Assembly: GCA_039583875.1 (NCBI GenBank)
Contig: CM077159.1
Coordinates: forward strand, 107,967,295 to 108,031,294
Length of the DNA stretch: 64,000 nucleotides
Origin: Platanthera guangdongensis
Taxonomy: Eukaryota > Streptophyta > Magnoliopsida > Asparagales > Orchidaceae
Direction: 5' to 3'
How positions within the stretch are numbered: position 1 is the first letter of the stretch; each line of letters starts with the position of its first letter. A model generated the notes under the pieces. It worked only from the letters and a program-made list of their open reading frames with translations, was not told the DNA's origin and did no database searches. Of this stretch, positions 21,037 through 32,345 are shown in pieces. A program made the translations under genes and the position numbers.

Positions 21037-24000
21037 CTAGAGTTGATCATTTAGGTATCGTATACCCATCGATCTAGTATGACCATCATGCTTTCTCTGC
21101 GCGAGAGGCTTTGTCAGCGGATCCGCAATATTTTCCTCAGTCGGCACTCTGCAAATGTTTACATCTCCTCGTTCGACAATCTCACGAATAAGATGAAACC
21201 GCCGGAGTATGTGCTTGGAGCGCTGATGAGATCTAGGTTCCTTAGATTGTGCAATTGCACCATTGTTATCACAGTAGAGAACTACGGGACCAACAATGCT
21301 AGGAACTACATCAAGCTCGCCGATGAATTTCCTAATCCATACAGCCTCCTTCGCCGCATTAGCTGCTGCGATATACTCGGCCTCTGTTGTAGAATCAGCA
21401 ACTGTCTCTTGCTTGGAACTCTTCCAGCTTACAGCTCCTCCATTCAGGCAAAACACAAAACCTGACTGAGACTTGGAGTCGTCTCGATCAGTTTGGAAGC
21501 TAGCATCCGTGTAACCACTTACAACGAGATCTTCCTCTCCACCGTACACCAAGAACACGTCCTTAGTCCTTCTCAAGTACTTCAGGATATTCTTGACTGC
21601 AATCCAGTGACACTCACCGGGGTCTGACTGATACCTGCTAGTCATGCTCAAAGCAAAGGAGACATCGGGTCGAGTACATAACATCGCGTACATGATCGAT
21701 CCAATTGCCGAAGCATATGGAATCAACTTCATGCGGTCCTTGTCTTCACAAGACTTTGGACATTGGTCCTTAGAGAGATTCACACCATGAGACATGGGCA
21801 AAAATCCTTTCTTGGACTCAAGCATGTTGAACCGCTTCAACACCTTTTCGATGTACGTACTCTGGGTCAAACCCAGCAACTTCTTCGATCTATCTCTATA
21901 GATCTTAATACCAAGTATATAAGTCGCTTCACCCAAATCCTTCATTGAAAAGCAGTTCCCTAGGTTGTTCTTAACAACTTTCAGGGTAGGAATGTCATTC
22001 CCGATCAACTGTATGTCATCTACATACAATATCAGGAAGACAACAATGCTCCCACTGATTCGCTTGTAAACACAAGGCTCATCTTCATTCTTGATGAAAC
22101 CAAACTCTTTGATTTTCTCATCAAAACGAAGATTCCAACTTCGAGAGGCCTGTTTCAGTCCATAAATGGACTTATTCAGCTTGCATATTTTAGTGGCTTC
22201 ATCTGGGGATACAAAACCCTCGGGTTGTGTCATATACACTTCCTCAAGGAGGTTTCCATTAAGGAAAGCCATTTTGACATCCATCTGCCAGATCTCGTAG
22301 TCATAATACGCAGCAATAGCAAGCAATATCCTAATGGACTTTACCATGGCAACAGGGGAAAAAGTTTCATCATAGTCAATACCATGAATTTGCTTGAAAC
22401 CTTTAGCCACCAGTCGCCCTTTGAATGTCTGTACATTCCCATCCATGTCGGTCTTCTTCTTGAAGACCCACTTGCACCCTATGGGTCGTACCCCTTCAGG
22501 TGGTTCCATCAAGTTCCAAACTTGGTTTGCATACATGGAGTCCATTTCGGATTTCATAGCCTCAAGCCATTTGTCGGAGTCCGGTCCATTCATAGCCTCT
22601 TGGTAGGTTGCTGGCTCATCATCATGATCCATAAGCAACACATTACCTATTTGAGACACGAGAAATCCATATCTCTCAGGCTCAAACCTCGGTCTACCAG
22701 ATCTACGTAGGACTTGTGTTCCCTGAGCAGGTTCTCCAGCTACAACATCTTGTAGTCCTGTCTCAAAATCCAATTCCGGTTTGTTCACTACATGTGGCTC
22801 TTGAACTTCTTCAAGCTCTACCTTTTCAGTCTTTCTTGATAAGAACTCTTTCTCCAAGAAGACACCAGTCCTTGCGACAAACACTTTGCCCTCGGAGGGT
22901 AGGTAAAAGTAATACCCTTTCGTTTCCTTAGGATATCCCACCAGATAACATTTATCTGATTTGGGTTCCAGCTTGTCAGGCAGTTGACGTCTCACATATG
23001 CCTCACAGCCCCAAATTTTAATGAACGACATACTATGACGCTTCCCAGTCCATATCTCATATGGTGTCTTCAGAACCGTTTTCGTTGGAGCGCGATTCAA
23101 TGTCATTGCAGCAGTCTCTAAAGCAAAACCCCAAAAGGAAACAGGCAAGTCTGCATGACTCATCATCGAACGTACCATGTCTAACAGAGTACGATTTCTC
23201 CTCTCAGACACACCATTATGTTGTGGCGTTCTAGGTGGAGTGAGCTGTGATACAATACCACACTCTTTCAGATGATCACGGAACTCAAGACTCAGGTATT
23301 CGCCACCTCGATCAGATCGGAGTGCTTTAACCCTTTTACCCAACTGGTTTTCTACTTCATTTTTGAACTCTTTGAACTTTTCAAAGGTCTCGGATTTGCA
23401 CTTCATAAGATACACATATCCGTATCTACTGAAATCGTCAGTAAATGTAACAAAGTAGAAATACCCTCCTCTAGCCATGGAACTCATGGGTCCGCATACA
23501 TCACTATGTACAACACCCAAGAGATCCTCAGCCCTCTCAGTATAACCAGTGAAAGGAGCTTTAGTCATCTTGCCTAACAAACAAGATTCGCATCGCTCAA
23601 ATGATTCATAATCAAATGAGTCCAAAAGTCCATCTCTATGGAGTTTGGATATGCGCTTCTCGTTGATATGGCCCAAACGACAATGCCAGAGAAACGTAGG
23701 GTTCGAGTCATTTGTTCTTAGTCTTTTATTGTTTTCTACATTACAGATCAGATGGTCCAAGTTCAAAACGTAAAGACCATTAAACAATTGGGCTACAGCA
23801 TAACAAACATCATTCTTAAATATAGAACAACAATTGTTCTTAATTATAAAAGAAAATCCAATCATGTCCAAACATGAAATAGATATAATGTTTCTAGTTA
23901 TCGCCGGAACAAAATAACAGTTATCTAGTTCTATTACAAGCCCACTGGGCAAAGAAAGACGGTAAACTCCTACGGCTACAGCAGCAACTCTTGCTCCATT

Positions 24001-24996
24001 GCCGACGCGGAGGTCCACCTCCCCTTTACTCAGCAATCTTCTCCTTCCCAGTTCCTGCACATTTGTACAAATGTGAGAACCACATCCGGTATCCAATACC
24101 CAAGATGAAGGAGCAGAAAGGTTTATCTCTATAACGTAAACATTAGAAGCGGAAGTCATACCTCCCTTCAATTTCTGCAGACCCTCAATATACGAAGGAC
24201 AGTTCCTCCGCCAATGACCAGCCTTGCCACAGTGGTGGCATTTCCCTTCCTTCACCGTGCTCTTCTTCTTGATCAGTGCTGAAGACTTGAGCTCAAGATA
24301 TGACTTAGGTCCTACCTTCATCTTCTTAGAGCCCTTGGCTTTGCCCTTGCCCTTATGCACCATCAGTATGGGGCTGGCAGGCTTGGCCTTCTTCATGTTG
24401 ATCTCGGCAGTTCTTAACATGCCTAGGAGTTCGGGCAGTGTCTTGTCTATCTCATTCATGTTGTAGTTCAAGACGAACTGCTCATAACTGTCCGGCAACG
24501 ATTGCAGGATCAGATCCGTGGCCAACTCTTGACCAAGAGGAAAACCCAGTCTTTCAAGGTTCTCAATATACCCAATCATCTTGAGTACGTGAGTCCCTAC
24601 TGAGTCTCGAACTCCCATCTTGCACTGAAATAACGCTTTCGTGATGTCGAACCTCTCTTGACGAGCCTGCCCCTGAAACATTTTCTTGAGATGCTCGTCA
24701 ATCTCCTTGCACCCCATGTTCTCATGTTGCTTCTGAAGCTCAGAGTTCATGGTGGCAAGCATAAGGCACTCGACATCCAAAGCATCATCAGTATACTTCT
24801 TATAAGTATCCTTCTCAGCACGGGAAGAGTTCCCGGTTGGCACCTCGGGGGCTTCTTCTTCCAAGACATAGAGCTTTCGCTCTTGCCTGAGAACAATTCT
24901 CAGGTTCCTATACCAGTCCATATAGTTTGTCCCGCTGAGCTTATCCTTCTCAAGGATGGCTCTCAGAGACAGTGTGGAGTGTGAAACGCTTGCCAT
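21037..24996 (-). CDS. gag-pol: Gag-Pol polyprotein of E6, intact
   Basis: This is a single 1319-residue frame. Residues 1-250 are gag with MASVSHSTLSLRAILEKDKL at the start and the NYMDWYRNLRI block. The zinc knuckle CHHCGKAGHWRRNC is at 253-266. The protease active site is LDTGCGSH at about 301-308. GAG-pre-integrase is at about 400-475 (WHCRLGH, CESCLLGK). The integrase core is at about 495-600 with D498, D562 and E598 (HSDVCGP, SDRGGEY, NGVSERRN). The RT is at about 830-1070 with MDVKMAFLNG and YVDD at 991-994. RNase H follows at about 1150-1290, with GYTDASF, TTEAEYIAA, YCDNNGAI and SKHI. No stop or frameshift occurs and no catalytic residue is missing. The function would be reverse transcription and integration of E6. 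A 970-base leader precedes it. Confidence 0.96.
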   Translation of the reverse strand: MASVSHSTLSLRAILEKDKLSGTNYMDWYRNLRIVLRQERKLYVLEEEAPEVPTGNSSRAEKDTYKKYTDDALDVECLMLATMNSELQKQHENMGCKEIDEHLKKMFQGQARQERFDITKALFQCKMGVRDSVGTHVLKMIGYIENLERLGFPLGQELATDLILQSLPDSYEQFVLNYNMNEIDKTLPELLGMLRTAEINMKKAKPASPILMVHKGKGKAKGSKKMKVGPKSYLELKSSALIKKKSTVKEGKCHHCGKAGHWRRNCPSYIEGLQKLKGGMTSASNVYVIEINLSAPSSWVLDTGCGSHICTNVQELGRRRLLSKGEVDLRVGNGARVAAVAVGVYRLSLPSGLVIELDNCYFVPAITRNIISISCLDMIGFSFIIKNNCCSIFKNDVCYAVAQLFNGLYVLNLDHLICNVENNKRLRTNDSNPTFLWHCRLGHINEKRISKLHRDGLLDSFDYESFERCESCLLGKMTKAPFTGYTERAEDLLGVVHSDVCGPMSSMARGGYFYFVTFTDDFSRYGYVYLMKCKSETFEKFKEFKNEVENQLGKRVKALRSDRGGEYLSLEFRDHLKECGIVSQLTPPRTPQHNGVSERRNRTLLDMVRSMMSHADLPVSFWGFALETAAMTLNRAPTKTVLKTPYEIWTGKRHSMSFIKIWGCEAYVRRQLPDKLEPKSDKCYLVGYPKETKGYYFYLPSEGKVFVARTGVFLEKEFLSRKTEKVELEEVQEPHVVNKPELDFETGLQDVVAGEPAQGTQVLRRSGRPRFEPERYGFLVSQIGNVLLMDHDDEPATYQEAMNGPDSDKWLEAMKSEMDSMYANQVWNLMEPPEGVRPIGCKWVFKKKTDMDGNVQTFKGRLVAKGFKQIHGIDYDETFSPVAMVKSIRILLAIAAYYDYEIWQMDVKMAFLNGNLLEEVYMTQPEGFVSPDEATKICKLNKSIYGLKQASRSWNLRFDEKIKEFGFIKNEDEPCVYKRISGSIVVFLILYVDDIQLIGNDIPTLKVVKNNLGNCFSMKDLGEATYILGIKIYRDRSKKLLGLTQSTYIEKVLKRFNMLESKKGFLPMSHGVNLSKDQCPKSCEDKDRMKLIPYASAIGSIMYAMLCTRPDVSFALSMTSRYQSDPGECHWIAVKNILKYLRRTKDVFLVYGGEEDLVVSGYTDASFQTDRDDSKSQSGFVFCLNGGAVSWKSSKQETVADSTTEAEYIAAANAAKEAVWIRKFIGELDVVPSIVGPVVLYCDNNGAIAQSKEPRSHQRSKHILRRFHLIREIVERGDVNICRVPTEENIADPLTKPLAQRKHDGHTRSMGIRYLNDQL

Positions 24997-25965
24997 GGAA
25001 TTCTACAAGAATTTATGCAGAATTAAAATCAGTACCTAAATTTCAATTACAATTTATTCTAATTAGGACTTCAATTAAAAATACTCCCACTATTTTATTC
25101 GAAATGATAGCCCTCACTAACAATTCGGAGAGTTCATGCGAGCTACTCTCTTAGTGGACAAGATCCGTATTTCACCAACACAATGAATCCGCTTTGGCGT
25201 TCCCCTCACGATGTGGTTATTTAGGTAGGCAACGCTTGCCAATTGCATCCTCATGCAATTCTTGTATGGTTGGTGAATAACTCCTTATTCGCATCCATCA
25301 TATGGTGCATGCCAACCCTATGCCTCTAGGCACTCAACCTTTGAGGTCACCTAGTTAAGCTGGACCCGATGTCGACAGTGGGATATCACAATTATCCGCT
25401 CGCACCCTTACCAAGATAGATTAATGCACCTTGCTTTGGCAAGCCCACATTTCATCGATCGAGGCAGGAAGAGTGTCATCCATCGGAAGGCATCCGAACA
25501 CTTAATATTAAAAGAAGGGATTTCAATTTTAGGTTAACAATTAACCATGATCAACATTTGATCAATGTGCACATCCAAAGAAAAACAATTCTTCTAAAAC
25601 CACATGCATCCCTTATGTGCACATCCTGACACCATCAACATTTGATAGAAGGAAGGGCTAAATCTGAGCATCCGGAAATTTCCAAATCCTCAGATTTACA
25701 TGCATTGGACAAAGGCAAAGACAGCTCAACTTAAAGCAGTAGACAAGCTCATCTCTCTTTGTTGGATTCAAAATCCACAACATACTCGAGGGATGGTTAC
25801 TGCTAAGGAGACAACAATTTCTAACACTTAGAAATTCCACCGAAATTCCAATCGTTCTTGGCGAAGTGCCAAGACTAAATCTAGACATTTAGAACACTTC
25901 TAAATCTCTAGGTTTACACGCATTGGAATAAGACAACTTCCAAAACAACAGTCATGGCCGGAACC
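24997..25965 (-). other. 5' leader of E6
   Basis: This is long untranslated sequence between primer site and the Gag-Pol ATG on the minus strand, about 970 bases. No frame of significance is present. It includes text that could fold, but I see no defined repeat. Long leaders are usual in this group and may hold the packaging signal. Confidence 0.65.
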
Positions 25966-25979
25966 TGGCTCTGATACCA
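25966..25979 (-). other. Primer binding site of E6
   Basis: As read on the minus strand this is TGGTATCAGAGCCA, a longer and exact match to the initiator tRNA-Met primer site. It begins one base after the 5' LTR end (25981). It fixes 25981-27175 as the 5' LTR. Confidence 0.95.
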
Positions 25980-25980
25980 C

Positions 25981-27175
25981 TGTTGGGTTTCTCTATGGGG
26001 TTGGCACAACACTTGTGCACGCAGCGGAAAAGTAAAACATCAAGAAAAACCCAAAGAGATGTGGATCGGGCCATGAACAGTTGAATCAAGAAGTTAGCAA
26101 AACTAGGCAAAAATTACCTCGGTGGCGTTGAGTCACAACTCAACGGAGAAGCTCCAAACTTTGTCTGCTTGCTAGTGGCGAGTTCTACGTGGAATAGTAT
26201 CCACGTTTCTGCAGAAGTCCACACGAGTGGGAGAACGCTGAGCTTTCCGTCGCACGGAAGATCGGGAAGGAGAAGACCGCACCTCGGCTATTCCACGGAC
26301 TGCTAGGTCCGTGCCAGGAAGAGCAGCACCAGCGACAGTCGCCGGAGGAGAGGTGGCAGCGGAGCGAACGCAGCGGCGGAACAGTTTACGGCGGCGGGAT
26401 TGGGATCGGGATCGGCGAAGCGAGATGCGGAACTCCTTCCGTCGGGTTCGATTCGCACAGAAGAGACAGATCGCCCCTTCCGTCGGGTTCGATTCGCACA
26501 GAAGAGACAGATCGCCCATCTTTTCGAAACCCTAAGTGTTATATTTATACTTAAAGTATAAAATAAACTCAGGAAAATCGCTATCTGCAGACCACCCAGA
26601 ACTAGGGTTCAGAATCGGCGAGAATGAATCGGTGAGAATCGGCGACAATCGGCGAGAATCACTGAGCAGGTTCGGTGAGAATCATTCGGCGAGTATCACA
26701 TTGGATCGGCGAGAATCAGAGTACAATACTCGACGATTCTCGCCGATCGTCGAGCCACGCTCGACGACACATAATGATACTCGACGATCGTCGAGCCGCG
26801 GTCGACGATAATTGTCAAGGTTGTCGATCGTCGAGAATCAACAATTGATTCTCGACGATTCTCGTCGATCGGCGAGAATCAGCAAGGTGATTCTCGTCGA
26901 TCGGCGGGAATCAGAAGACCATTCTCGACTAATATCTTTGACCCTCGGACGACGAACCTAACCAGCCTTTCAAGGCAACCTTTGCCCAACCCGATGATCC
27001 TATAAGGCAACACTTTGCCCATAACCCTATTCAGGTCGGTGATTGGTAACTTTTACCAACACAGTCAGTCATCCAACTTCTCCACATCTCTTATGTGCGA
27101 CCCTACAGGCTCATATTACGTTGGCAGTGAGATTAGATGTTTGACCACTTCCAGATCATCATGGTAACTCCAACA
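25981..27175 (-). repeat. 5' LTR of E6
   Basis: It has the same length (1195) as the 3' LTR, with about 20 substitutions and no net indel. Its palindrome array is at 26609-26940. As read on the minus strand it precedes the primer site, and its U3 faces the right-hand flank. It joins E3 integrase sequence at 27176 through the tggtg duplication. Confidence 0.92.
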
Positions 27176-28050
27176 TGGTGCTATGACAGAATTTTGTGGA
27201 AGTCAAGGTATCTTTCATGAGTTTTCTTCCCTGCATACTCCATAGCAAAATGGAGTTATTGAGAGAAGGAATATAACCCTAATTGAAGCATGTACAACTA
27301 TGTTAAATGACGTTTCACTTCCAGAGTACTTTTGGGCTAAAGCAGTCAACACAACTTGTCACGTGCAAAACAGAGCACCTATCAACAAAAGCTATCGTAA
27401 GACCCCCTATGAACTATTGAAGGGCAGAAAACTAATTGTGTCCTATTTTAGAATCTTTGGAAGTAAATGCTTCGTACTTAATAATGGGAAGTATTACCAC
27501 ACGAAGTTTAGTAAAAAATGCTTTGAAGGTATTTTTGTAAGTTATAGTAGCCATAGTAAGGCATATAAGATTTTCAACAAGAAAACTCTGGTGGTAGAAG
27601 AGTCAATCAATATTGTATTTGATGAGACAAGCCTGCTCCAAAGCAACTCGTCTAGTATTATTGGTGCAGATGCAGGTACCGTGTTGAAGGAACTAAGCTT
27701 GATGAAGCAGTCAAAGAAGATGCTCCAAGCTCAGTCAAGGTCATCGATCCAGGCTTGGTGGATGTAGAACCGCTAGAGGAAGAATTGCTTCAACCTCTAG
27801 AGATGCACCAAATATTACAGAGCCTGCTGGTGGGAGAGCAAGAAATCTAGAGTTCAGACACCTAAGAGATCACCTAGTTAATCAAATAATTAGAGAGCCA
27901 GGCGACGGTGTTAGAACTAGAAGAGCTACAGCTAATTAAATTATGCATCTTAGTTTTTTGTCACAGGTTAAGCCAAAGAAATTCAAAGAGGCAAACAAGG
28001 ATGTTTCTTGGATTTTGGCAATATAAGATGAGCTCAATCAGTTTGAACGT
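27176..28050 (+). pseudogene. pol: Integrase C-terminal half of E3
   Basis: It continues the integrase interrupted by E6: MTEFCGSQGIFHEFSSLHTP, then QNGVIERRNITLIEA with the catalytic Glu, then SLPEYFWAKAVNTTCHVQN, TPYELLKGRKLIVSYFRIFG and a C-terminal block FDETSLLQSNS. A TAG replaces the glutamine of the PQQNG motif. Frameshifts after about 27700 lead into a degenerate linker (REPGDGVRTR, then SLNQFERC at 28030) before RT. Confidence 0.85.
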
Positions 28051-29535
28051 TGCAAAATCTGGGAGTTGGTACCCAGGCCAAAGGGAAAGAATGTGATCGA
28101 TACCAAGTGGATTTTCAGAAACAAGTTGGATGAAAATGGAGTCATTATCAAGAATAAAGCAAGGCTTGTAGTTCAAAGATACAGACAAGAAGAAGGGATC
28201 GACTTCGACCAAACCTTTGATCCAGTGGCTAGGATTGAGGTGGTCAGTTTGTTTCTTGCGTATACTGCCCTCAAAGGATTCACCGTCTACCAAATAGACG
28301 TGAAGTCAGTATTCCTAAATGTGAATCTGAAAGAGGAAGTATACGTAGCGCAACCCCCATGTTTTGTTAATTTTAATTTCCATGATTATGTTTATTTTTT
28401 AAATAAAGCTCTATACAGCTTAAAGCAAGCTCCCCGTGCTTGGTATGAGACGTTGTCTAGCTTTCTTCTTGAGAACAAGTTCACAAGAGGAAAGATAGAC
28501 AAGACATTATTTCTTAGGGAAGTAAAAGGCAAGATTCTGCTAGTGCAAATCTATGTCGACGATATCATATTTGGCTCTACAGAAGATAACCTTTGCAAGA
28601 AGTTTTCCAAACTTATGCAAGGGAAGTTTGAAATGAGCAGTATGAGAGAGCTGAAGTATTTCTTAGGAATTCAGGTGAAACAATCCGAACATGAAATTTT
28701 CATCACTCAGACTAAGTTCACCAAGAAGCTTCTTAAGAAATTCGGAATGGAGAACGCAGCCTCTATGAGGACTGCAATGGGTTCAATTATGTCTCTGAAT
28801 AAGGATGAGAAAGGGAAACCTTTTGATGAAGCCAAGTACAGAAGCATAATTTGATCCTTGCTCTACCTCACTTCCAATAGACGAGATATAATGTTTTCAA
28901 CATACGTATGTGCTAGATTTCAGGTGAACTCAAAGGAATCACATTACGTCGTTGCAAATCGAATTTTAAGTTACCTTAAGTGTACACCCAATCTTGGCTT
29001 ATGGTACACGAGAAATAATGATGTCGAGCTAATTAGTTTTTCAGATGCCGATTTTGCAGGAAGCAGAGATGACAGGAAAATCACTTTCAGGACGTACCAA
29101 TTCCTCGGAAGATGGCTTATTTCATGGAGTAGTAAGAAGCAGAATTGTGTGGCAAATTATATGGTCGAGTCAGTGTATATCTCTGCGAGTAGTTGTTGCG
29201 CACAACTTCTATGGATCAGGAATCAACTTGAAGACTACAATTTGAAGTTTAAAGAGATTCTAATGTATTGTGACTCATCCAGTGCAATAGTGATCACAAA
29301 TAATCCAGTCTCTCACAGCCAGACAAAGCACATTGAGGTTCATCCGGGAGCATATGAAGAACAAGGACATAGCCCTCAGCTATGTCCCGATGGATAAACA
29401 TGTCACAGATAGTTTCATAGAGCCGCTGGATGAGGCCAAGTTCTCGTTTTTCAAAACAGAAATAGGTATGCTGAACAAGGATTCGCGAAGAGGGCCAAGA
29501 ATAGGAAGCTCTCAGGAAATACTTCAAGGTTAAAA
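28051..29535 (+). pseudogene. pol: Reverse transcriptase and RNase H of E3
   Basis: The RT frame 28066-28854 is mostly intact: TKWIFRNKLDENG, QIDVKSVFLN, LKQAPRAWYE and an intact active site YVDD at 28552-28563 (IYVDDIIFGS), then MSSMRELKYFLGIQV. A TGA at 28852-28854 interrupts it before RNase H, which continues in the same frame (SDADFAGSRDD, SWSSKKQ, YCDSSSAIVI). A frameshift near 29335 disrupts the end (SQTKHIEV), and the tail (DSFIEPLDEAKFSFF) is read in another frame to 29533. In RNase H the usual AEAEY(I) block reads MVESVYI, so one acidic residue is shifted or lost. Confidence 0.88.
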
Positions 29536-29721
29536 AATATCCCAAGGGAAATTCGTCGAATATCAGACAGAACATTCTCTGATTCGTTGGATATCATTGG
29601 ATACTTGCCGAATCTGACTCGGTTCCGGTGAAACTAGGCGAATTTCAATTCGGGCAAAATCTTATATCTTTTTATATTGCATCCAAAAAGCTGCCGATGG
29701 GAGGTACGCGCTTTTCTTATC

Positions 29722-29809
<88 letters not shown>

Positions 29810-30038
29810 CGGGTTAAATGTGGAAAAACCTACAACACTCGTCGAAATCAAGCTGAAATGCCGAATCGCTCCTGACCCTTCGACTCCTGCGACAATTGCA
29901 TCGTCTTCCTCCCGTGGACTAGGGCTTACTCATCATTATCTAGTTCAGTGTCAGAAATCCAAAGATTCTGCAAGTTCCGTAAGACCTAAACCATTTTCCC
30001 ACACTTATTCCTCCGACGGCTTGAAATCCCGATAGATT
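29536..30038 (+). other. E3 spacer between pol and third ORF, with TA microsatellite
   Basis: It contains two copies of an ATTCGTCGAATATC / ATTCGTTGGATATC motif (29558-29600) like those in the E3 U3 array. A pure (TA)n run of about 82 bases follows at 29727-29808. After it comes aaacctacaacactcgtcgaaatc and the weakly coding start of the third ORF. Confidence 0.75.
29727..29808. repeat. (TA)n microsatellite, about 41 units
   Basis: This is an uninterrupted TA dinucleotide run. It is open in all frames as YIYI-type translation, which has no meaning. The length is probably variable between individuals. Confidence 0.97.
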
Positions 30039-31235
30039 GCTCTCACCGACCCAACAGGGGTTTCTCGCTGTTCCGACAGTGACAGTGCATGGATGGTAAT
30101 TTCTTCAACCGACAGTAGTTCAGCAAGCTCTCCTTCGTTCTTTGAATCTCCATGTCCCCTAGAAGCATTAGTGGTTTGTTGGGAGGTGGAGAATTAGTCC
30201 GTATGCGGTTTGCCTCTGCCTCTGATGAACTCTGTAATGTGATCCTAATGTTGGAGACTGCAAGACTTTCCTTTGTCCTATAACACCATTGCAAGGTTCT
30301 GGACAAGGAAGTTGTTGAATTCTTTCAGCATGCCAAGCTGCGACGTGAGGACACCATCATCAAAAGTAGAGTACTGCAGACGAAATTCAGAGTTAAAGCT
30401 TCACTCGTAACTTGGTACTTGAGGCTTCCTACCTGTGAAGAAGACGACTACCTCGACGAGGATGATATTATCGAGTATTATTGTTCTGTGGACTGCCCCG
30501 AGGAACCAAAGCTGTAAAGTTGAAAGGAATGAATGAGGAAGGAAAGCTTCTATTAGACATCATTGGTAAAGTGCTATTGTGCAAAACTGGTTCCCACGAC
30601 TACCTTTCTACTGAGATGTTCGAGACCCTAGTAGCAATTATCTGCAGGAAGAAATTGGACTGGGGTGCTCTGTTGTTTGAGAAAATAAAAGACAGTCTTC
30701 GCACACCAAACTTTGGACGGATTCTCAGCCTATACCCGAATCAGATGGACCAGGATAAATTTGATATGTCCAAGGGTGTGTCTATCCATCACTTGAAGAA
30801 AATAGACTCATCCATATCTTCCAAGTTGGATAGAAGGATCTTAAGGCCAGGGAGAGCCCAAGTGTTGTTTGTGGAGGAGGTAGAATAGATTCCTAAGGAT
30901 GGGAGTCTAACTCCACACCCTAGTGAGATTCCTGATAGCTCGAGTGTAGAAATTGAGGGGAGACAGATGTAGCACAAGTGGCCACTAGTAAAGTTCCCTT
31001 GAGTGTGCTTTCAGAGTTAGTATTAGAAGCTTCAGATATAGTTATTCCAGCTCCAGAGTCAGTGCTAGTCCCAGATGCTCTAGTAATAGAGGTAGAGGAA
31101 GTGGTTCTGCTCTCTAAGGTGGCTGCCATAGGCCTTGCAGCTGTCTTAGAGCTTGTTCCTACTGTTGCTAGGGAAGATACTGTTGTGGAAGAGGTTCCAG
31201 CTCCATCTGAGCAAGAGGCTGTTGATAGCCTAGAT
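30039..31235 (+). pseudogene. Third ORF of E3, left part (Sirevirus extra ORF)
   Basis: The best piece is at 30300-30890: EFFQHAKLRREDTIIKSR, then EGKLLLDIIGKVLLCKTGSHDYLS, LDWGALLFEKIK and FGRILSLY. It is followed by an acidic, Val/Pro-rich linker (LVLEASDIVIPAPESV near 31010). The GKVLL-K..HDY...(L/V)DW...IF..IK...FGRIL pattern is also in the third ORF of E4 (46597 onward), so it is a real conserved domain. SIRE-like elements are known to carry such an extra ORF after pol, formerly called env-like; its role is not known to me. It is cut at 31240 by E4 and resumes at 51913. Confidence 0.7.
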
Positions 31236-31429
31236 GATGGTGTTGGATCCCTAGTTTGATTTGGGCTAGGTTCACTAAGATAGGATCGTGTGACACATCT
31301 TGTATAGCCACGGTCATAGTTGTGTCCTAGAGTCTAGGCCAAGTCCTTAGTTTCAACATCTCATGTACCAGCCATCATCAGACTGCCAGAGACTCAAGAC
31401 TTAGAAAATTTCCAAAGACTCAGTAAAAT

Positions 31430-32345
31430 GAGTTCGACGTTCGTCGAACTCAGGTCGACGATTGTCGTGCTTAGCTCGATGATCTCAGAGAAAATTCTCT
31501 GAGCTGAGCTCGACAAACTTGATTCTCAGGTCGACGATCTTTGGACTCTACCTTCAGCATTCCAAGTCCAAACTTTATTCTCTAGACTCCAGTCGACGAA
31601 CTTAGTTCTCTGGTGAACGATTTCTGAATTCTCTACTTCAACTTATTAATCCAGAAGCCTCTCAGTTTCCTAAGTCCAGAATCATCTCCAGTCGACGAAT
31701 TCAAGATTCTCAGCTCGACGAACTTTGACCACTTTGGCAAGAGTTATGAAGCAGCAGTTAGTGGTCCTCAGCTCGATGAACTTGATTCTCAGGTCGACGA
31801 TCTTTGGACTCTACCTTCAGCATTCCAAGTCCAGACTTTATTCTCTAGACTCCCGTCAACGAACTTATTTATCTGGTCGACGATTTCTGAATTCTCTACT
31901 TTAACTTATTAATCTAGAAGCCTCTAAGTTTCCTAAGTCCAGAATCATCTCCTGTCGACGAATTCAAGATTCTCAGCTCGACGAACTTTAACCACTCTGG
32001 CAAGAGTTATGAAGTAGCAGTTAGTGGTCCTCAGCTCGACGAAACAAATTCTCAGGTCGACGATTTTTGGATACTTCACTTCAACACTTCATTCCAGAAG
32101 CATCTAAAATATTCTAAGTCTAGAAATGCTTGGTTGAACTTCAGTCGACGAAACCAATTATCAGCTCGCCGAACTCCATACACAGAATTGTCAAAGTTTC
32201 TAATCAATGCAGTTCTACTCTCTGCTCGATGATCTTGGAACTCAGCTCGACGAATGGAAGCCATCTGGTCGACGAACACAGCTTCTCAGCTTGACGAACT
32301 GTGGACTCAGCTTGACGATTTCTGTTCTCTGTTCGACGAATCCAT
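31430..32345. repeat. TTCGTCGA / TCGACGAA dyad array in U3 of E4 5' LTR
   Basis: Half-sites TCGACGAA, TCGACGAT or TTCGTCGA occur every 20-40 bases, more than thirty in all. Some form a dyad with a 7-base spacer, for example ttcgtcga-actcagg-tcgacgat at about 31439-31461. Larger blocks containing several sites are themselves duplicated. A matching array in the 3' LTR is at 49915-50825. Confidence 0.88.

Larger units (their letters stand above)
18872..27175 (-). mobile_element. Element E6, complete young Ty1/copia on the minus strand
   Basis: Two 1195-base LTRs (18872-20066 and 25981-27175) start TGTTGGGTTTC and end CTCCAACA as read on the plus strand. The target duplication is tggtg (18867-18871 and 27176-27180). 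On the minus strand the order is 5' LTR, primer site, leader, one Gag-Pol frame, 3' untranslated region, polypurine tract AAGTGGGAGTC, 3' LTR. I counted about 20 differences between the LTRs. Every part needed for an autonomous copia is present. The RT and gag style (YVDD context, ILGIKIYRDRSKKLLGL) is like the Tork/TAR/Angela side of copia, not the SIRE side; this is judged from memory of family sequences. Confidence 0.95.

Noticed and set aside
22225..22710. 161-codon plus frame inside E6
   Set aside because: It is antisense to the intact Gag-Pol and has no independent support.
30043..30306. Minus-strand 87-codon frame between pol and third ORF of E3
   Set aside because: It lies antisense to the weakly coding start of the third ORF, with no recognised domain.
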